DNA of 64,000 nucleotides, taken from positions 119,372-183,371 of the forward strand of contig JADDOH010002576.1 in the NCBI GenBank assembly GCA_016648135.1, in the 5' to 3' direction. How positions within the stretch are numbered: position 1 is the first letter of the stretch; every line of letters begins with the position of its first letter. Position numbers and translations under genes: made by a program. The notes under the pieces are model-generated. The model saw only the letters and a program-made list of their open reading frames with translations. It ran no database searches and was not told the DNA's origin. This DNA comes from Agrypnia vestita. Lineage: Eukaryota; Arthropoda; Insecta; Trichoptera; Phryganeidae. Of the stretch, positions 11,968 through 22,006 are shown one piece after another.

Positions 11968-12119
11968 CGTACACTGAGCCCGACCTGATTGGGGACTTCT
12001 CCAAGCCCTTCGTGCTGCCGCTGGAGGAGAGCGAGCACGAGGATCTCAAGTCCATCAGCGGAGAGACGCTCGCGCAGCTCATGGCCGGCGCCTACAGAGA
12101 TCGAGTCCACCACTACGAG
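11968..12119 (+). CDS. cdc25: Cdc25/String M-phase inducer phosphatase, exon 1 of 3 seen
   Basis: Start of the catalytic region of a Cdc25 phosphatase, the dual-specificity enzyme that removes inhibitory phosphates from Cdk1 (Thr14/Tyr15) to trigger mitosis. The exon follows acceptor TTGCAG and starts with two bases of a split codon. It encodes the family motif GDFSKPFVLP, then EDLKSISGETLAQLMAGAY and RVHHYE, and ends at donor GAG/GTCAGT with a complete codon. With 12266-12450 and 13809-14025 it gives about 184 residues covering the catalytic domain to the stop. The N-terminal regulatory region (usually several hundred residues with Cdk and 14-3-3 sites) must lie in upstream exons not found with confidence. 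Codon use is GC-rich, in strong contrast with the AT-rich introns. Confidence 0.93.
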
Positions 12120-12265
12120 GTCAGTTAATCGACCTGACGGCAGAAAAAATTGTAAAATTATAAAATATTTAAATCTAATAGATCAATAAAAATCAGCGGT
12201 CTCGCACGCCCTGTAGTCGGCGTCGACTTGTCGACGGTGTATAGCAATTGCGTCTATTTCCTCAG
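12120..12265 (+). other. Cdc25 intron, 146 bp, phase 0
   Basis: Bounded by GTCAGT and TTTCCTCAG; joins ...HHYE to IIDCRYPYEFEGGH without loss of frame. Confidence 0.9.
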
Positions 12266-12450
12266 ATCATCGACTGCCGCTACCCGTACGAGTTTGAGGG
12301 TGGGCACATCTCCGGCGCGCTCAACCTCCACACGGAGGAGCTGATCCGACAGCACCTGGTAACGGTGGCGTCCTGCGACGCGTCCTCGTCCGCCGCTCGC
12401 ACCGTGCTCGTGTTCCACTGCGAGTTCTCCACGCAGCGCGGACCCAACCT
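12266..12450 (+). CDS. cdc25: Cdc25/String phosphatase, exon 2 of 3 seen (active site)
   Basis: Encodes the rhodanese-fold core: IIDCRYPYEFEGGHISGALN, LHTEELIRQHL, and the P-loop HCEFSTQRGP. The CX5R catalytic signature is intact, with the nucleophilic Cys codon at 12419-12421 and the Arg six residues later. DCRYP and HCEFS are family hallmarks, so the assignment is firm. A short Ala/Ser-rich insert (ASCDASSSAARTV) lies between the helix and the strand preceding the active site. The exon ends CT/GTTAGT, splitting a Leu codon after two bases. Frame and splice sites are intact, so the gene looks functional. Confidence 0.96.
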
Positions 12451-12499
12451 GTTAGTAATGTTTTTTTTTTTTTTTATAGATGTTTATTTATTTTTAATG

Positions 12500-12585
12500 C
12501 CCATTAGCAAAATCTACATTCAAATTAGCAAAATCTACTTTCAAAATAGCAAAATCAACATTATAAACAGTAAAATCTGCATTCG
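12500..12585. repeat. Tandem repeat, about 22 bp x 4
   Basis: Diverged copies of TAGCAAAATCTACATTCAAA within the Cdc25 intron. Confidence 0.8.
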
Positions 12586-12612
12586 AAGTAGCTACGAAGA
12601 ACTACTTCGAAT
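12581..12612. repeat. Perfect 11-bp hairpin
   Basis: ATTCGAAGTAG pairs exactly with CTACTTCGAAT across a 10-base loop. Confidence 0.9.
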
Positions 12613-12916
12613 AGCAAAAAGAGTTCAATTAACAGGTTTTATGTGGAATATGGGTTTTTCGAAATTTTTTATTACTCCCTTTCGTAGCGTTTCGACTCAA
12701 GCCCAACGTGTGGGGTAAGCGCCAAACCTGTTTCAACTAGTAAATGAGAAAGGGGGTATAATAAAGACTTGTTTTTTATGGATTGGTATTTTAAAAAGTT
12801 ACAGACTTTTTAGAAGATCTTATTTTTTAGAATGTTTATTTTTAAAATGTTTCTCAACAATAACTGACTGACCAAATTAAAAAAGATTGGAATATTAAAT
12901 AAAATCTACTAACTAC

Positions 12917-13464
12917 CTGACCATCGTGCCGTTTTACCGCAGGGGTAGGCAGAAAGGATTGAATGCCACACTCTTCTATCCTGATACACCACTACATCTT
13001 CTCATACAAGTTCTACGGTTGTCGAGGCTTGTAACAGGGCCATCCTCAAATACTTGTAGTATCTGACCGTGCCAGGTCTTTCACTATTCCTGTCGCCTTC
13101 AATACTCGCCTCGTATATTTTCTTAACCATCCTTCCCTCGTTCATACGTTTTACATGACCAAACCATCTCAGCACTCCTTTCTTTATTCTGTCTACCACA
13201 CTACAGCCAGCATTGCATTCACTTCTAATTTGTTCATTCCTCACTCTATCGACCAAAGATTTTCAGCACGAGCGTCTTAGTGACCGCATTCAGTCTACTT
13301 TCATCCCTCCTTTGCCAATTCCAGGATTCACTTCCACACATCAGGGTTGGCACTAAGACACCATTATGTACCGCTGGTCTTGCTTCCTTCTTGTTGGCCA
13401 TACATAATTGCATTTGCTGTGGGAAAGTAGGGGTTTTGCTTAGCTTAGTTATGAAACTTAACAT
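12917..13464 (-). pseudogene. Non-LTR retrotransposon fragment: C-terminal part of the reverse transcriptase ORF and 3' tail
   Basis: In the minus strand two frames read, in order, KEARPAVHNGVLVPTLMCGS, ESWNWQRRDESRLNAV, then SVVDRIKKGVLRWFGHVKRM and NEGRMVKKIYEA. This is the widely seen end of an insect LINE polyprotein (VPTL.YGSE.W...; RWFGH.ERM). A frameshift near 13250 and missing 5' sequence show that it is dead. The last part (about 12917-12980) is a 3' UTR-like piece with GGGGTAGGCAGAAAGG that recurs at 22740-22800 and 58370-58440. It lies antisense inside the Cdc25 intron. Confidence 0.85.
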
Positions 13465-13808
13465 TTTGGGGCTTTTAAATTTAAAAAATTTGGAATTATG
13501 ACGAATTTGGAATTAACAGGGTTTTATTTTAATGACGAATCACCATTCATATGGTCCAGAAAGATGATGATCAGATTGTATGTTAATCAGTTTTGATAAT
13601 GTGTTAATAATATTTTGTGATCTCTGGTACAAGCAAGAGCTCCAGGGCCCAGGAGTCGGCGCCCAAGCAAGCGGTACTGCAGTGACCATTCTATGTACTC
13701 TCCGAGTGAAAATTATTGGTGAAACTCGTCTCCAAACTTTCCACTTGGACTCGCACCACCATTCTCCGTGTTCTATGAAGTTATGATTAAGATAATTTCG
13801 CTCCGCAG

Positions 13809-14025
13809 ATGCCGCTACTTGCGCTCGTGTGACCGCGCTCTGCACCGCGACGCCTACCCGCGCTTGCGCCACCCCGAGCTGTACGTGCTGCGCGGGGGCT
13901 ACCGCCGCTTTCACGCCAGGCACGCGGAGCTCTGCCGCGGTGGCTACACGCCCATGCTCGACCCGCAGCACGCCACGGAGATGCGCGCCATGAGGGCGGC
14001 GGCCGGCAGGAGGCCGCACCACTGA
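13809..14025 (+). CDS. cdc25: Cdc25/String phosphatase, last exon
   Basis: The acceptor CTCCGCAG precedes one base completing Leu, then CRYLRSCDR, HPELYVLRGGYRRF, and a C-terminal tail with YTPMLD.QHATEM ending RRPHH and TGA at 14023-14025. The order (CRY..R..DR after the P-loop, then PELYVL.GGY..F, then the Y.PM motif) is that of Cdc25 proteins and covers the last catalytic-domain helices. The tail after YTPM is short and basic (MRAMRAAAGRR), shorter than in vertebrate Cdc25 but plausible for an insect. The three exons join in frame over 554 coding bases. Confidence 0.95.
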
Positions 14026-15840
14026 GGCGCGTTTCCGACCTCGGACGCTGGCAAACATTGTTCCGACACTGTCGATACGATGTCGGAAAAACTGCGAACA
14101 TTGCGACCATATTCGGAACATAACGCTTCCTCTATCACATAATTGGTTTTAGACCGGATGTTAAAAGGAATGTGTGTATTGTCCAATGTTCACATCGGCC
14201 ATTAAGTGAACACTGCATTCTGGAACACTATTGTACATAATTACTCGTTAGTTAATATATTAAGGCTCTCGTATATATTGGTCGTGTTGCGACACTGGTG
14301 GAAGAATGTACATAAATAAATAAATTAATTTATGCATTTTGGCGACGTGTCCTTTGAAAGGTTTTTTTTATTATTATGTTTTTATAAAACAATTTTAACA
14401 AATTGTACAAAATTTTATTTTTTGAAAGTTGAAAATTTTTTATTCTGAAGACGCAGGACGAGTAGTTGTCGCCGAAATGCGAGCTGCGTCTGATTCAGAA
14501 TGGCTCTGGCAAAGTTGTACATAAAGATTAAATGATCATGAATAGCCGAGAGTGATACTTATTTATGCGAGCTTGTGATGTTGGCAGTTTTAAATTTATT
14601 TTGTCGTTTTTGCGGGAGAAATTATATAGTTTTTTTTTTACCTAAAAATTATTTATAAAATTTGTTTATTTTTGCGGACGCCCTGTGGCGGGTGAAGCGG
14701 CCCACCCGGTTCACTAAAACTGCGGTGATTTTAATTAAGAATAATTTTTTTCGTTCTTGCCTGAAAATATTTTAAAATTTAGCAAAATATTGTGCGATGT
14801 GAAAATATATTTTGTAAACTTTCACCGCCGATAAAATCAATAAAAAATGTGTAAATATTGTTTTTTTTCCAAATTAATTTGTGACTTTCGGACGTTGACT
14901 ACTGTATACAGGTTGAATTGAAAAATACACCTCGGATTTGAAGGAAAAAAAATGAAATTGAATTTTTTTCATTGTTAACCGTTTTATAAAATAAATATAT
15001 TTAGTGCAGTGACGTCGCGTGACGGGCGATTTTTTGTTTTCGAATTAAATAATCATTACCCAACTCGTTCACACGTAGGTGATGAAATTTTGCACGAGTC
15101 ATGGATGTTGGATGCTTCCATTTCTGAAACTGTTTTCGACGCATAAAAAAGTATCATATTTGAAATTGTCGAGTAATTCTTTTATCGCATTGACTTATTT
15201 TGATATATATTTGATATGCATTTGATTGACGCTTTAAATAATTGTACAAATTACGTGCCATATTTTGAAGTAATTATTGTTGAAATGCGTGCACGCGTCG
15301 GGCGCGAACAGGGCACTTGTACGATCCAAACGCAGATGGATTCGGCCGGACGAGTCCTCAGGTATCATCGACGTTTATCTTTAGCGACGCGGCTCGACAC
15401 GCGAGGGCACGAGAGCAGACTGAATGCTGTAGGAGCGAACGCGTATGGATGCGGAGCGCGTCTCCCATTCGGTGCAATAATAAATGTTGTAGTTAGCTTT
15501 TTTATTTCTTAAGCAAAAAATACTTGAGTAGAGTACAATTTTAAATGTAATATATTATTAATTTTGTATAGAAAAATTATAAAATTTGAGTCAACGGAGA
15601 CGGATCATTGTGTCGTAAGCTTCCCAGTGTAGGGGCGACGCACGCGGGGTCACCACCTCGCCTGAAGTGCGACCTTGAGTATAACAATTTGCGTACAATT
15701 ACGTTTTGGTTTTGCTCATTCTAGAAGATGGGGGGTGTAGGTTAGTGTCTGGGGGCAGTCCCTCGAGAACCATGCGCTTATAGTAGTAACATATGTCTTA
15801 TAATAAACATTATTAATAAATAAAACTATAATTGATTTCT
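14026..15840 (+). other. Probable Cdc25 3' UTR and downstream DNA
   Basis: The first poly(A) signal candidate is AATAAA at 14315-14320, about 290 bases past the stop; further ones lie near 14838 and 15803-15825. A GC-richer block at about 15285-15480 holds a 98-codon open frame with no recognised family. I cannot say where transcription ends. Confidence 0.45.
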
Positions 15841-15880
15841 TTCATTTCTGTGTTTTTATTTTCTCATTCAAAGCCAAATA

Positions 15881-16023
15881 CAGTTGCCGGCAAACTTCTT
15901 GAAATTCTTTGACGTAGTGGGGGAATGCGCAGAAGACAAAATTTGGGTCTCGTTGGTGGAATAGTACATGCGCAAACTTCCCCCCACTACGCTGAAAAAT
16001 TTCAACATGTTTGCCGTTTACTG
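15881..16023. mobile_element. 143-bp Tc1/mariner-type MITE
   Basis: Flanked by TA at 15879-15880 and 16024-16025. The arms begin CAGT and continue with GGCAAAC, TTGAAATT and CGTAGTGGGGG at the left and their reverse complement at the right, about 55 bp each. A TA duplication and CAGT ends fit a non-autonomous Tc1/mariner element. Confidence 0.85.
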
Positions 16024-16376
16024 TACTTAAAGTATTGATGCGTGCGCCACACGTGTCCCATCAACATTGTTTGTATTTACAAAACGCTTCAGACATGAAG
16101 TGTGGTCTTCTGGAACGAGGCTCGGACCCTGATCATCGAAGCTTTATGGAGCAGGACTCAAATCGGCGACTGTTATAGTACCAAACCTGAAATATTTTCT
16201 CTGCATGTACACATATTAGCTAACAAGGTTTGGATATTATGACACTTCAGCGAGGGGGATTTTGGCAGAAAACAGGTAATACAGGTACAAAAAAATTGTA
16301 AGATGTTAAAATATAAGGTATCGGGTAATACTGTGAAACGGGGGCTGGATAAAATATTTAAAATTCAGAATCAATT

Positions 16377-16906
16377 TATATACAGGGTTATTTGGAAAAT
16401 ATTAATAACCTCGCAGGACTATATTCCTGCATTGATTATGAGTCGAAAATGTTCAAGCTATTATGACCTAATATCAATAGTTACAGAGATATGCGACATC
16501 AAAGTTTGCATTTTTTTTCAATATTTCTGGCTTATTTTTTGTAAAACGGACTATCAATACAGTAACTCATATCGTTTACGAAAAATTCATTTGTTTCAAT
16601 ACAAGTTAAATAAAATGATAAAAACCCTGAAAAAATTCCAATTGGAATTCAAAGGTTTTTATTTTTTTATTTAACTTGTATTAAAGGGAATTAATTTTTC
16701 ATATTTGATATAAGTTACTGTAATGATAGTCAAACGTTTTACAAAAAATAAGTCAGAAATATTGAAAAAATATGCAATCTTTGATGTCGCATATCTCCTG
16801 AACTATTGATATTAGGTCATAACAGCTTGAACATTTTCGACTCATAATCAAGGCAGGAGTATAGTCCTGCGAGGTTATTAATGTTTTACAAATAACCCTG
16901 TATATA
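16377..16906. mobile_element. 530-bp foldback element, family B (complete)
   Basis: The ends are TATATACAGGGTTATTTG and its reverse complement, and almost the whole element is one inverted repeat (left about 16377-16625, right about 16655-16906). Both arms therefore encode nearly the same peptide on opposite strands (SQDY.PALIMSRKCSS.YDL). That is symmetry, not a protein family. A single arm of the same family is at 38387-38650. Confidence 0.85.
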
Positions 16907-17144
16907 AAAAGAAACCCGTGTTTCCCTATCTGCCAAGTTTTCTCCACACCCACCCACCGCTGGTTATGGTGGTGGATAGCCCTTGGTGTCACATCGAAAA
17001 TATGCGAGTTTGGTGGGGGTGGCTGTGCGTGGGTAGGAGTGGGTGGACGAAAATGTGCTTTCTAGCACATTGTTTTGTTATGGGAAGGCCGCAAATGCTT
17101 CAGATTGTTTCAAAATAGGCGCGCCGACTGTGTCGGTGAGTCTA

Positions 17145-17261
17145 GAAGGTTCCGGAAAAACCTGCTCTAGAAATTTCTGGAAGGAGAAGGTTCTAGAAAA
17201 TTCCCGAAAGTTAAAGTTTCTAAACTGAGTGGTGCAATGTGTCGGTGTGTCTAGAAGGTTC
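17145..17261. promoter_or_regulatory. Cluster of perfect heat-shock elements
   Basis: Heat-shock factor binds arrays of GAA alternating with TTC at two-base spacing. Here are GAA-TTC-GAA at 17145-17157 and again at 17170-17182, five alternating units without mismatch at 17186-17208, and GAA-TTC at 17254-17261. That is 13 exact units in 117 bp. No heat-shock gene follows within the window; a Helitron-like end motif lies about 45 bp downstream, so the cluster may be carried by a transposon or be the relic of a captured hsp promoter. Confidence 0.75.
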
Positions 17262-17305
17262 CTGCACATTCGATAAACTGACGATCCAAACAGTGTAGTA
17301 AAAAT

Positions 17306-17337
17306 CTACGCGTGCGAAGCCGCGCGGGCACAGCTAG
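17306..17337 (+). mobile_element. Helitron-like 3' end
   Basis: A short GC-rich hairpin (CGCG...CGCG) is followed by GGCACAGCTAG and then T. Hairpin plus CTAG next to T is the 3' terminus expected of Helitrons, and this end is of a type common in Lepidoptera. The 5' end of the element was not located; the heat-shock elements at 17145-17261 may belong to it. Confidence 0.55.
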
Positions 17338-17458
17338 TTGTCATTAAAATAAATGATGAGAATATTTACAGAAGTGCAAAGCGACCGACGGACAGACAGC
17401 GAAATTATTACGGCAATTTGAAACCTTGCATCGCTCTTGAAAGCCTCATTATGTATAG

Positions 17459-18186
17459 CAATAGGGTAGTTTCACATTTTACAAATATCTATGAAAATAT
17501 GTGAAATAGATTCAGAAAAATAAATTATATTCTGTGACTTAGTATGGATGGTGTGGGGTAATGTTTTCACTCATAATTATTAAATGAAAATCTTAAAAAT
17601 ACGGATCCTTAAAACGCGATGTGATTGGTCGTGACGTTGTTTGGCAAGAATTATAGATAAACATGAAACAAATTAATTTTTCGCTGTTGGTGTTTGCACG
17701 GTTTTTATGTAGATTTTGCCGTGCTTGTGACCTATTTCGATAAAATAACTATCTAAGAACACATTTAAAATAATGGAGGATGGATTTTCAAAAATCCAAT
17801 AACTTACCGAAAATTGATGCTTTAATGTTGGTTTCAGTTTTCAGGAATGAATTTCTACATTTAGGTACCGTACAATATCTACAAAACTTTTTCCCTCACA
17901 TTATGGACACACTACATAAAAGCCGACTTGTTTTGTAAAAAAACGAATGAACGTCTAAATACGCAAGTTTGCTGTTACGTGTTATACGTCTGATGACATA
18001 AATAGTCGTGCCTAACTAAAAAGCCACGCGAAAATAAGCGTTTTGGCGGGAGTTTAAAATCGTGATTTTCAGTATCGTTTTTTAATGTTAATATACATAT
18101 TAAAGGAAAATCTTTTTCATAAATGTATTTTCTTCAACAAAGCTTAGATTTTTCTATTAAAAAAGAAATGTCAAATTACCCTATTG
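17459..18186 (+). mobile_element. TIR element, family C, copy 1 (728 bp)
   Basis: The ends are CAATAGGGTAGTTT and AAATTACCCTATTG. It matches, in reverse, a longer copy at 56338-57625: 17465-17585 corresponds to about 57530-57625 and 17830-18140 to about 56390-56670. The middle of the longer copy is missing here. No transposase recognised. Confidence 0.75.
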
Positions 18187-18279
18187 TTTTCAATTTTAGG
18201 CATGATTGAGAATTATTGTCTGTTAATTTTCTTCCTAGCTTCCTTTGTATTTCGTTCATAGAAGAAAATGTTTCATTAA

Positions 18280-19521
18280 CACTAGGTTTACAGGGATTTT
18301 TGATATACATATCTCTATGGTAGCCGTCAAATTGACGGATGTACATAAGTACTTCGTTTTTTTGTATTAAATGTTTTATTTAATTGTTTTCTTTAACTGA
18401 AGTCCTCAATTGTTCAATTCTTTTTAGAACATGACACGCTTCTATTTCTGTGCAGTCTTTGATATGTTCTAACATGCGCATATCAATTATTAGTTCAAAG
18501 GCAGTTCGCACATGACCCGACATCACATTTCTTTTGGAATATCCAGTAGGTCCTGCGACACCATTGAATATTGGGTAAATGGGCAGTTTACCGCTGGACC
18601 CAGTTGCTTCAAAGCCCATCCATTGTGTTCCATCGACAGCAAGTAGATCTGTTGTATTGCTCTTGGAGGTGGATGATTCTTTCTCGGAGTCAGAGCTTGA
18701 GGAAATGCGCATTCTCTTTCTACCAACACCTGGAATGTTTTCTTCTTCCGATGACTCTTCTGTCATTTCGCTGTCGACGGATTCGGAAGTCTCGGATTCA
18801 TGTTCACTTTCACTTTCAAATGCTCTGTCTTCAAAACTAGTACTTCATTCAATAATAATAATTCCAAATACTTTCTTGATTCACTCATGGTTGCTAAAAA
18901 TGGGTGAAGATAATATAAATATTATTGCAAAAGTAATTAGTAAATATTATTATCGAAAAAAATTTAAAAATAAGTTTTTCTTTCCAAATATTTATACGTA
19001 TTGCTAAAATTTTAATACTTGATACACGTCTTCATACACAGGCTACAATTCTAAAACTGAAGATTTCCATATGGTCAACATTGCCAGAAATCAACCCTTG
19101 AAGAGACCTTTTTTTATTGACCCATAAATCATAATGCTCCAAATGCTTTACTGCAGCACATAGGTACTTGTAATTTGTGTTTGAAACAAAATTTTCTAAA
19201 CATCGATGACATTCTTTCTTCATTGCTTCACACAAATTATAGAAATATGATTATGTTGTTTCAAAAGTAATAATTTCACAAATGGGACGAATTCAAAAGG
19301 GATATTCTTTAAACTACCAAATCCGTCAATTTGACGGGTCTCCGTAGAGATAGGTATAAAGTTACTTGATTTTCAAAAATAAGAGTTTTCCGAATAAAAC
19401 AAACTGTAAATATATTTGCACTGATCCGTTATTAAAACTCAAAAAAAATTTCTGCCTTTTTAGTAAAATTTACAAAGCAAATTGGAAATCTGTCAATTTG
19501 ACGGGTGCCGTAAACCTAGTG
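18280..19521 (-). mobile_element. piggyBac-like element, internally deleted (1242 bp)
   Basis: TTAA flanks both ends (18276-18279 and 19522-19525), the exact target of piggyBac. The termini are CACTAGGTTTAC and GTAAACCTAGTG. A palindrome GTCAA(A/T)TTGAC occurs near 18328, 19325 and 19491, just inside both ends, and is a candidate transposase-binding motif. A remnant of transposase lies at 18380-18766 on the minus strand; the DDD catalytic core is absent, so the copy is non-autonomous. Confidence 0.85.
18380..18766 (-). pseudogene. piggyBac-type transposase, N-terminal fragment
   Basis: The 128-residue frame starts with an acidic, Ser-rich stretch (MTEESSEEENIPGVG, then SSSSDSEKESS), as in piggyBac transposase N-termini. 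A DGTQW motif follows, then AGPTGY and a segment with TAFELIIDMRMLEHI and CTEIEA resembling the start of the transposase domain (AF.LF.D..ml..I...TN). It ends 17 residues later, with no Asp triad. A separate 67-residue minus-strand frame (19032-19235), upstream in transcription, was not recognised. Identification rests on these motifs together with the TTAA-flanked ends. Confidence 0.6.
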
Positions 19522-19835
19522 TTAAAGAGTTGATTTCTGCGGAGTTGCAAACGCCTATGCAAACACCCGCTCCAGGTCAGAGAGCACATCGTGCATAGTA
19601 ATGGGATAAAAGTAGGTAACGTCGCCCACACCTGGATTTAGTAATGGCTCCAACTCAGCGTGTTCCATGCTGTGGGCAAAATTAATATTTGAAATAGGCC
19701 AGCTTACATTTTTTTTTAAATGTCATTCCATGTGTGAAATGAAGTAATTGAAAATAAATGGATGCTTTACCATTTCAGATTTTTTTATACCATTGGTAGA
19801 CTTTTCCAGTGTTAACTCGAAACAAACACAAAGAA

Positions 19836-20560
19836 GACAATAGGGTTATAGAAAATGTATTGTTCTCCTCCCATAAAAGATAAAAGATTCTGGTTTTCTG
19901 CAATACATGACAATAGGGTTATAGAAAATGTATTGTTCTCCTCCCATAAAAGATAAAAGATTCTGGTTTTCTGCAACACATGACAATAGGGTTATAGAAA
20001 ATGTATTGTTCTCCTCCCATAAAAGATAAAAGGTTCTGGTTTTCTGCAACACAAGAAGACAATAGGGTTATAGAAAATGTATTGTTCTCCTACCATAAAA
20101 GATAAAAGGTTCTGGTTTTCTGCAACACATGACAATAGGGTTATAGAAAATGTATTGTTCTCCTCCCATAAAAGATAAAAGGTTCTGGTTTTCTGCAACA
20201 CATGACAATAGGGTTATAGAAAATGTATTGTTCTCCTCCCATAAAAGATAAAAGGTTCTGGTTTTCTGATACCCATGACAATAGGGTTATAGAAAATGTA
20301 TTGTTCTCTTCCCATAAAAGATAAAAGGTTCTGGTTTTCTGCAACATAAGACAATAGGGTTATAGAAAATGTATTGTTCTCCTCCCATAAAAGATAAAAG
20401 GTTCTGGTTTTCTGATACCCATGACAATAGGGTTATAGAAAATGTATTGTTCTCTTCCCATAAAAGATAAAAGGTTCTGGTTTTCTGCAACACATGACAA
20501 TACTGTTATAGAAAATGTATTGTTCTTCTCCCATAAAAGATAAAAGATTCTGGTTTTCTT
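19836..20560. repeat. 73-bp minisatellite, 10 copies
   Basis: Units beginning GACAATAGGGTTATAGAAAA start at 19836, 19909, 19982, 20058, 20131, 20204, 20277, 20350, 20423 and 20496; all are 73 bp apart except one of 76. Copies 7-8 and 9-10 share variants (GATACCC before the unit, CTCTTCCC inside), showing a recent 146-bp duplication. As 73 is not a multiple of 3 and the minus strand lacks stops in the unit, all three minus frames stay open for many residues. Confidence 0.97.
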
Positions 20561-20708
20561 AATCATAAAGAAGTCAATCTATATATGTATATAAAAATTC
20601 AGCCTGCGTATGCTTGTAATCGCAAAATTCAAATAGTGGTTGGCCGACTGACTTGAAATTTTGACACAAAATTGCATTTCAAAATGAGCGTGTTTACATC
20701 TATAAATA
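20561..20708 (+). other. Possible Helitron-like 5' end interrupted by the mariner
   Basis: TCTATATATGTATATAAAAA at about 20577 followed by unique sequence resembles the TC-plus-TA-rich 5' start of lepidopteran Helitrons. The mariner inserted at 20709, and tandem sequence like that at 25090-25516 continues beyond it. Not certain. Confidence 0.3.
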
Positions 20709-21993
20709 TTAGGTCCTTACATATGAAATTGACGTTTAGTATGGGAGGAACATAAAGCCGATTTTTTTTATTATAATATATTTATTTAATCAAAGTATGT
20801 ACCATTGCTATCTATGCACTTTTGCCATCTCATAGGTAGTTCATCGATCCCTTTACTTAAAAAACCATTATGACGGGAATCGATAAAATCTTTGAAGGCG
20901 GTTTGGACTGCCCCATCGGAGTTGAATTTTTTCCTTTGCAAGAAGTTATCCAAATTTCGAAAAAAATTGTAATCTGTTGGGGCAAGGTCCGGAGAGTACG
21001 GTGGATGTCTTAGACATTCCAATTGAAGCTCCTCTAATTTGGTAGCCGTCTGTTGTGCAGTGTGTGGTCTAGCGTTATCATGAAGCAGCAGTGGCCTAGA
21101 GCGATTAACCAGCCTCGGTTGTTTAGCAGCTAGCTTTTCCATCATGGTTTGCAGTTGCTGACAATAGACATCTGCCGTAATCGTCTGGCCAGATTTAAGA
21201 AAGCTGTAGTGAACGACACCAGCACTAGTCCACCAAACGCTCACAAGTAACTTTTTTGGAGTCAATTTTCGCTTGGGGCATGGTTTGGCTGGTTCGGCAG
21301 GGTCCAGCCATTGCGATGAGCACTTCCGATTATCGTACAGGATCCACTTTTCATCACAGGTAATGATTCGATTTAAAATCCCTTCATTATTGTGCCGGTT
21401 GAGTAATGCAACGCAGCAGTCAACGCGCGTTTATTGATTTGCTTCACTCAATTCATGAGGTTTACCCACCTTTCAAGCTTTTTCACCTTACCAATTTGCT
21501 TCAAGTGGATTAAAACAGTTTTATCACTAACACCGCAGCCTGCAGCTAACTCGGATGTGGTTTGCGATGGATCCGCTTCCACAATAGCCTTCAATTCTTC
21601 ATTATCAACTTTGGTCTCCGGCCGTCCACGGGGCTTGTTCTGCAGTCGAAATTTCCAGAACGAAAACGTTGGAACCAAAAACGCACTGTGTTTTCTTTTG
21701 CGGCACCGTCGCCATACACATCATTAATCCTTCGAGCCGTTTCTGCAGCCTGGTGCCACGGTGGAACTCGTACTCGTAAATAACGCGATATTTCAAGTTT
21801 TTCATTTTGTAAACTGAGTGACGCAAAGAAAAAAACAATTGAGGAAAAAACAAATGAATTATAATTTTCAAAACACAAATACATGAGTAAATAGCTGTAT
21901 AAATTTGGATTTGGAATTCCTAACCAAAGAGAAGATATTTGAGATCAAATTTGCCAGTACGGCAAAACGTGAATTTCATATGTAAGGACCTAA
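20709..21993 (-). mobile_element. mariner element, 1285 bp, full length but inactive
   Basis: TA flanks both ends (20707-20708 and 21994-21995). The inverted repeats begin TTAGGTCCTTACATATGAAA and are about 29 bp. Length and a single minus-strand transposase are typical of mariner. Confidence 0.93.
20786..21805 (-). pseudogene. mariner transposase, broken
   Basis: About 340 codons from ATG at 21805 to the stop after RWQKCIDSNGTYFD. Recognisable in order: N-terminal helix-turn-helix (ETARRINDVYGDGAA, then TVRFWFQRFRSGNFD), a second HTH (DPSQTTSELAAGCGVSDKT), then CDEKW, HDNARPH and YSPDLAPTDYNFF. These supply the three Asp residues of a DD34D catalytic site. The frame changes near 21740, 21650 and 21460, and there is an in-frame TAA near 21431, so no active enzyme is made. 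The C-terminus resembles the cecropia-type mariners related to human Hsmar1; this subfamily call is from memory of motifs. The damage is modest, so the insertion is not ancient. Confidence 0.93.
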
Positions 21994-22006
21994 TATATAA
22001 CAATGT

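Larger units (their letters stand above)
12451..13808 (+). other. Cdc25 intron, 1358 bp, carrying repeats and a LINE fragment
   Basis: Bounded by GTTAGT and CTCCGCAG. It holds a 22-bp tandem repeat, a perfect 11-bp-stem hairpin and an antisense LINE fragment at 12917-13464. Confidence 0.85.

Noticed and set aside
15216..15512. 98-residue open frame downstream of Cdc25
   Set aside because: GC-richer block but no family, splice sites or upstream signal; probably 3' UTR or intergenic.
16303..16992. Apparent pair of homologous proteins on opposite strands
   Set aside because: Explained by the arms of the foldback element.
19836..20560. Regular repeats resembling a CRISPR array
   Set aside because: Units are head-to-tail with no unique spacers; a eukaryotic minisatellite.
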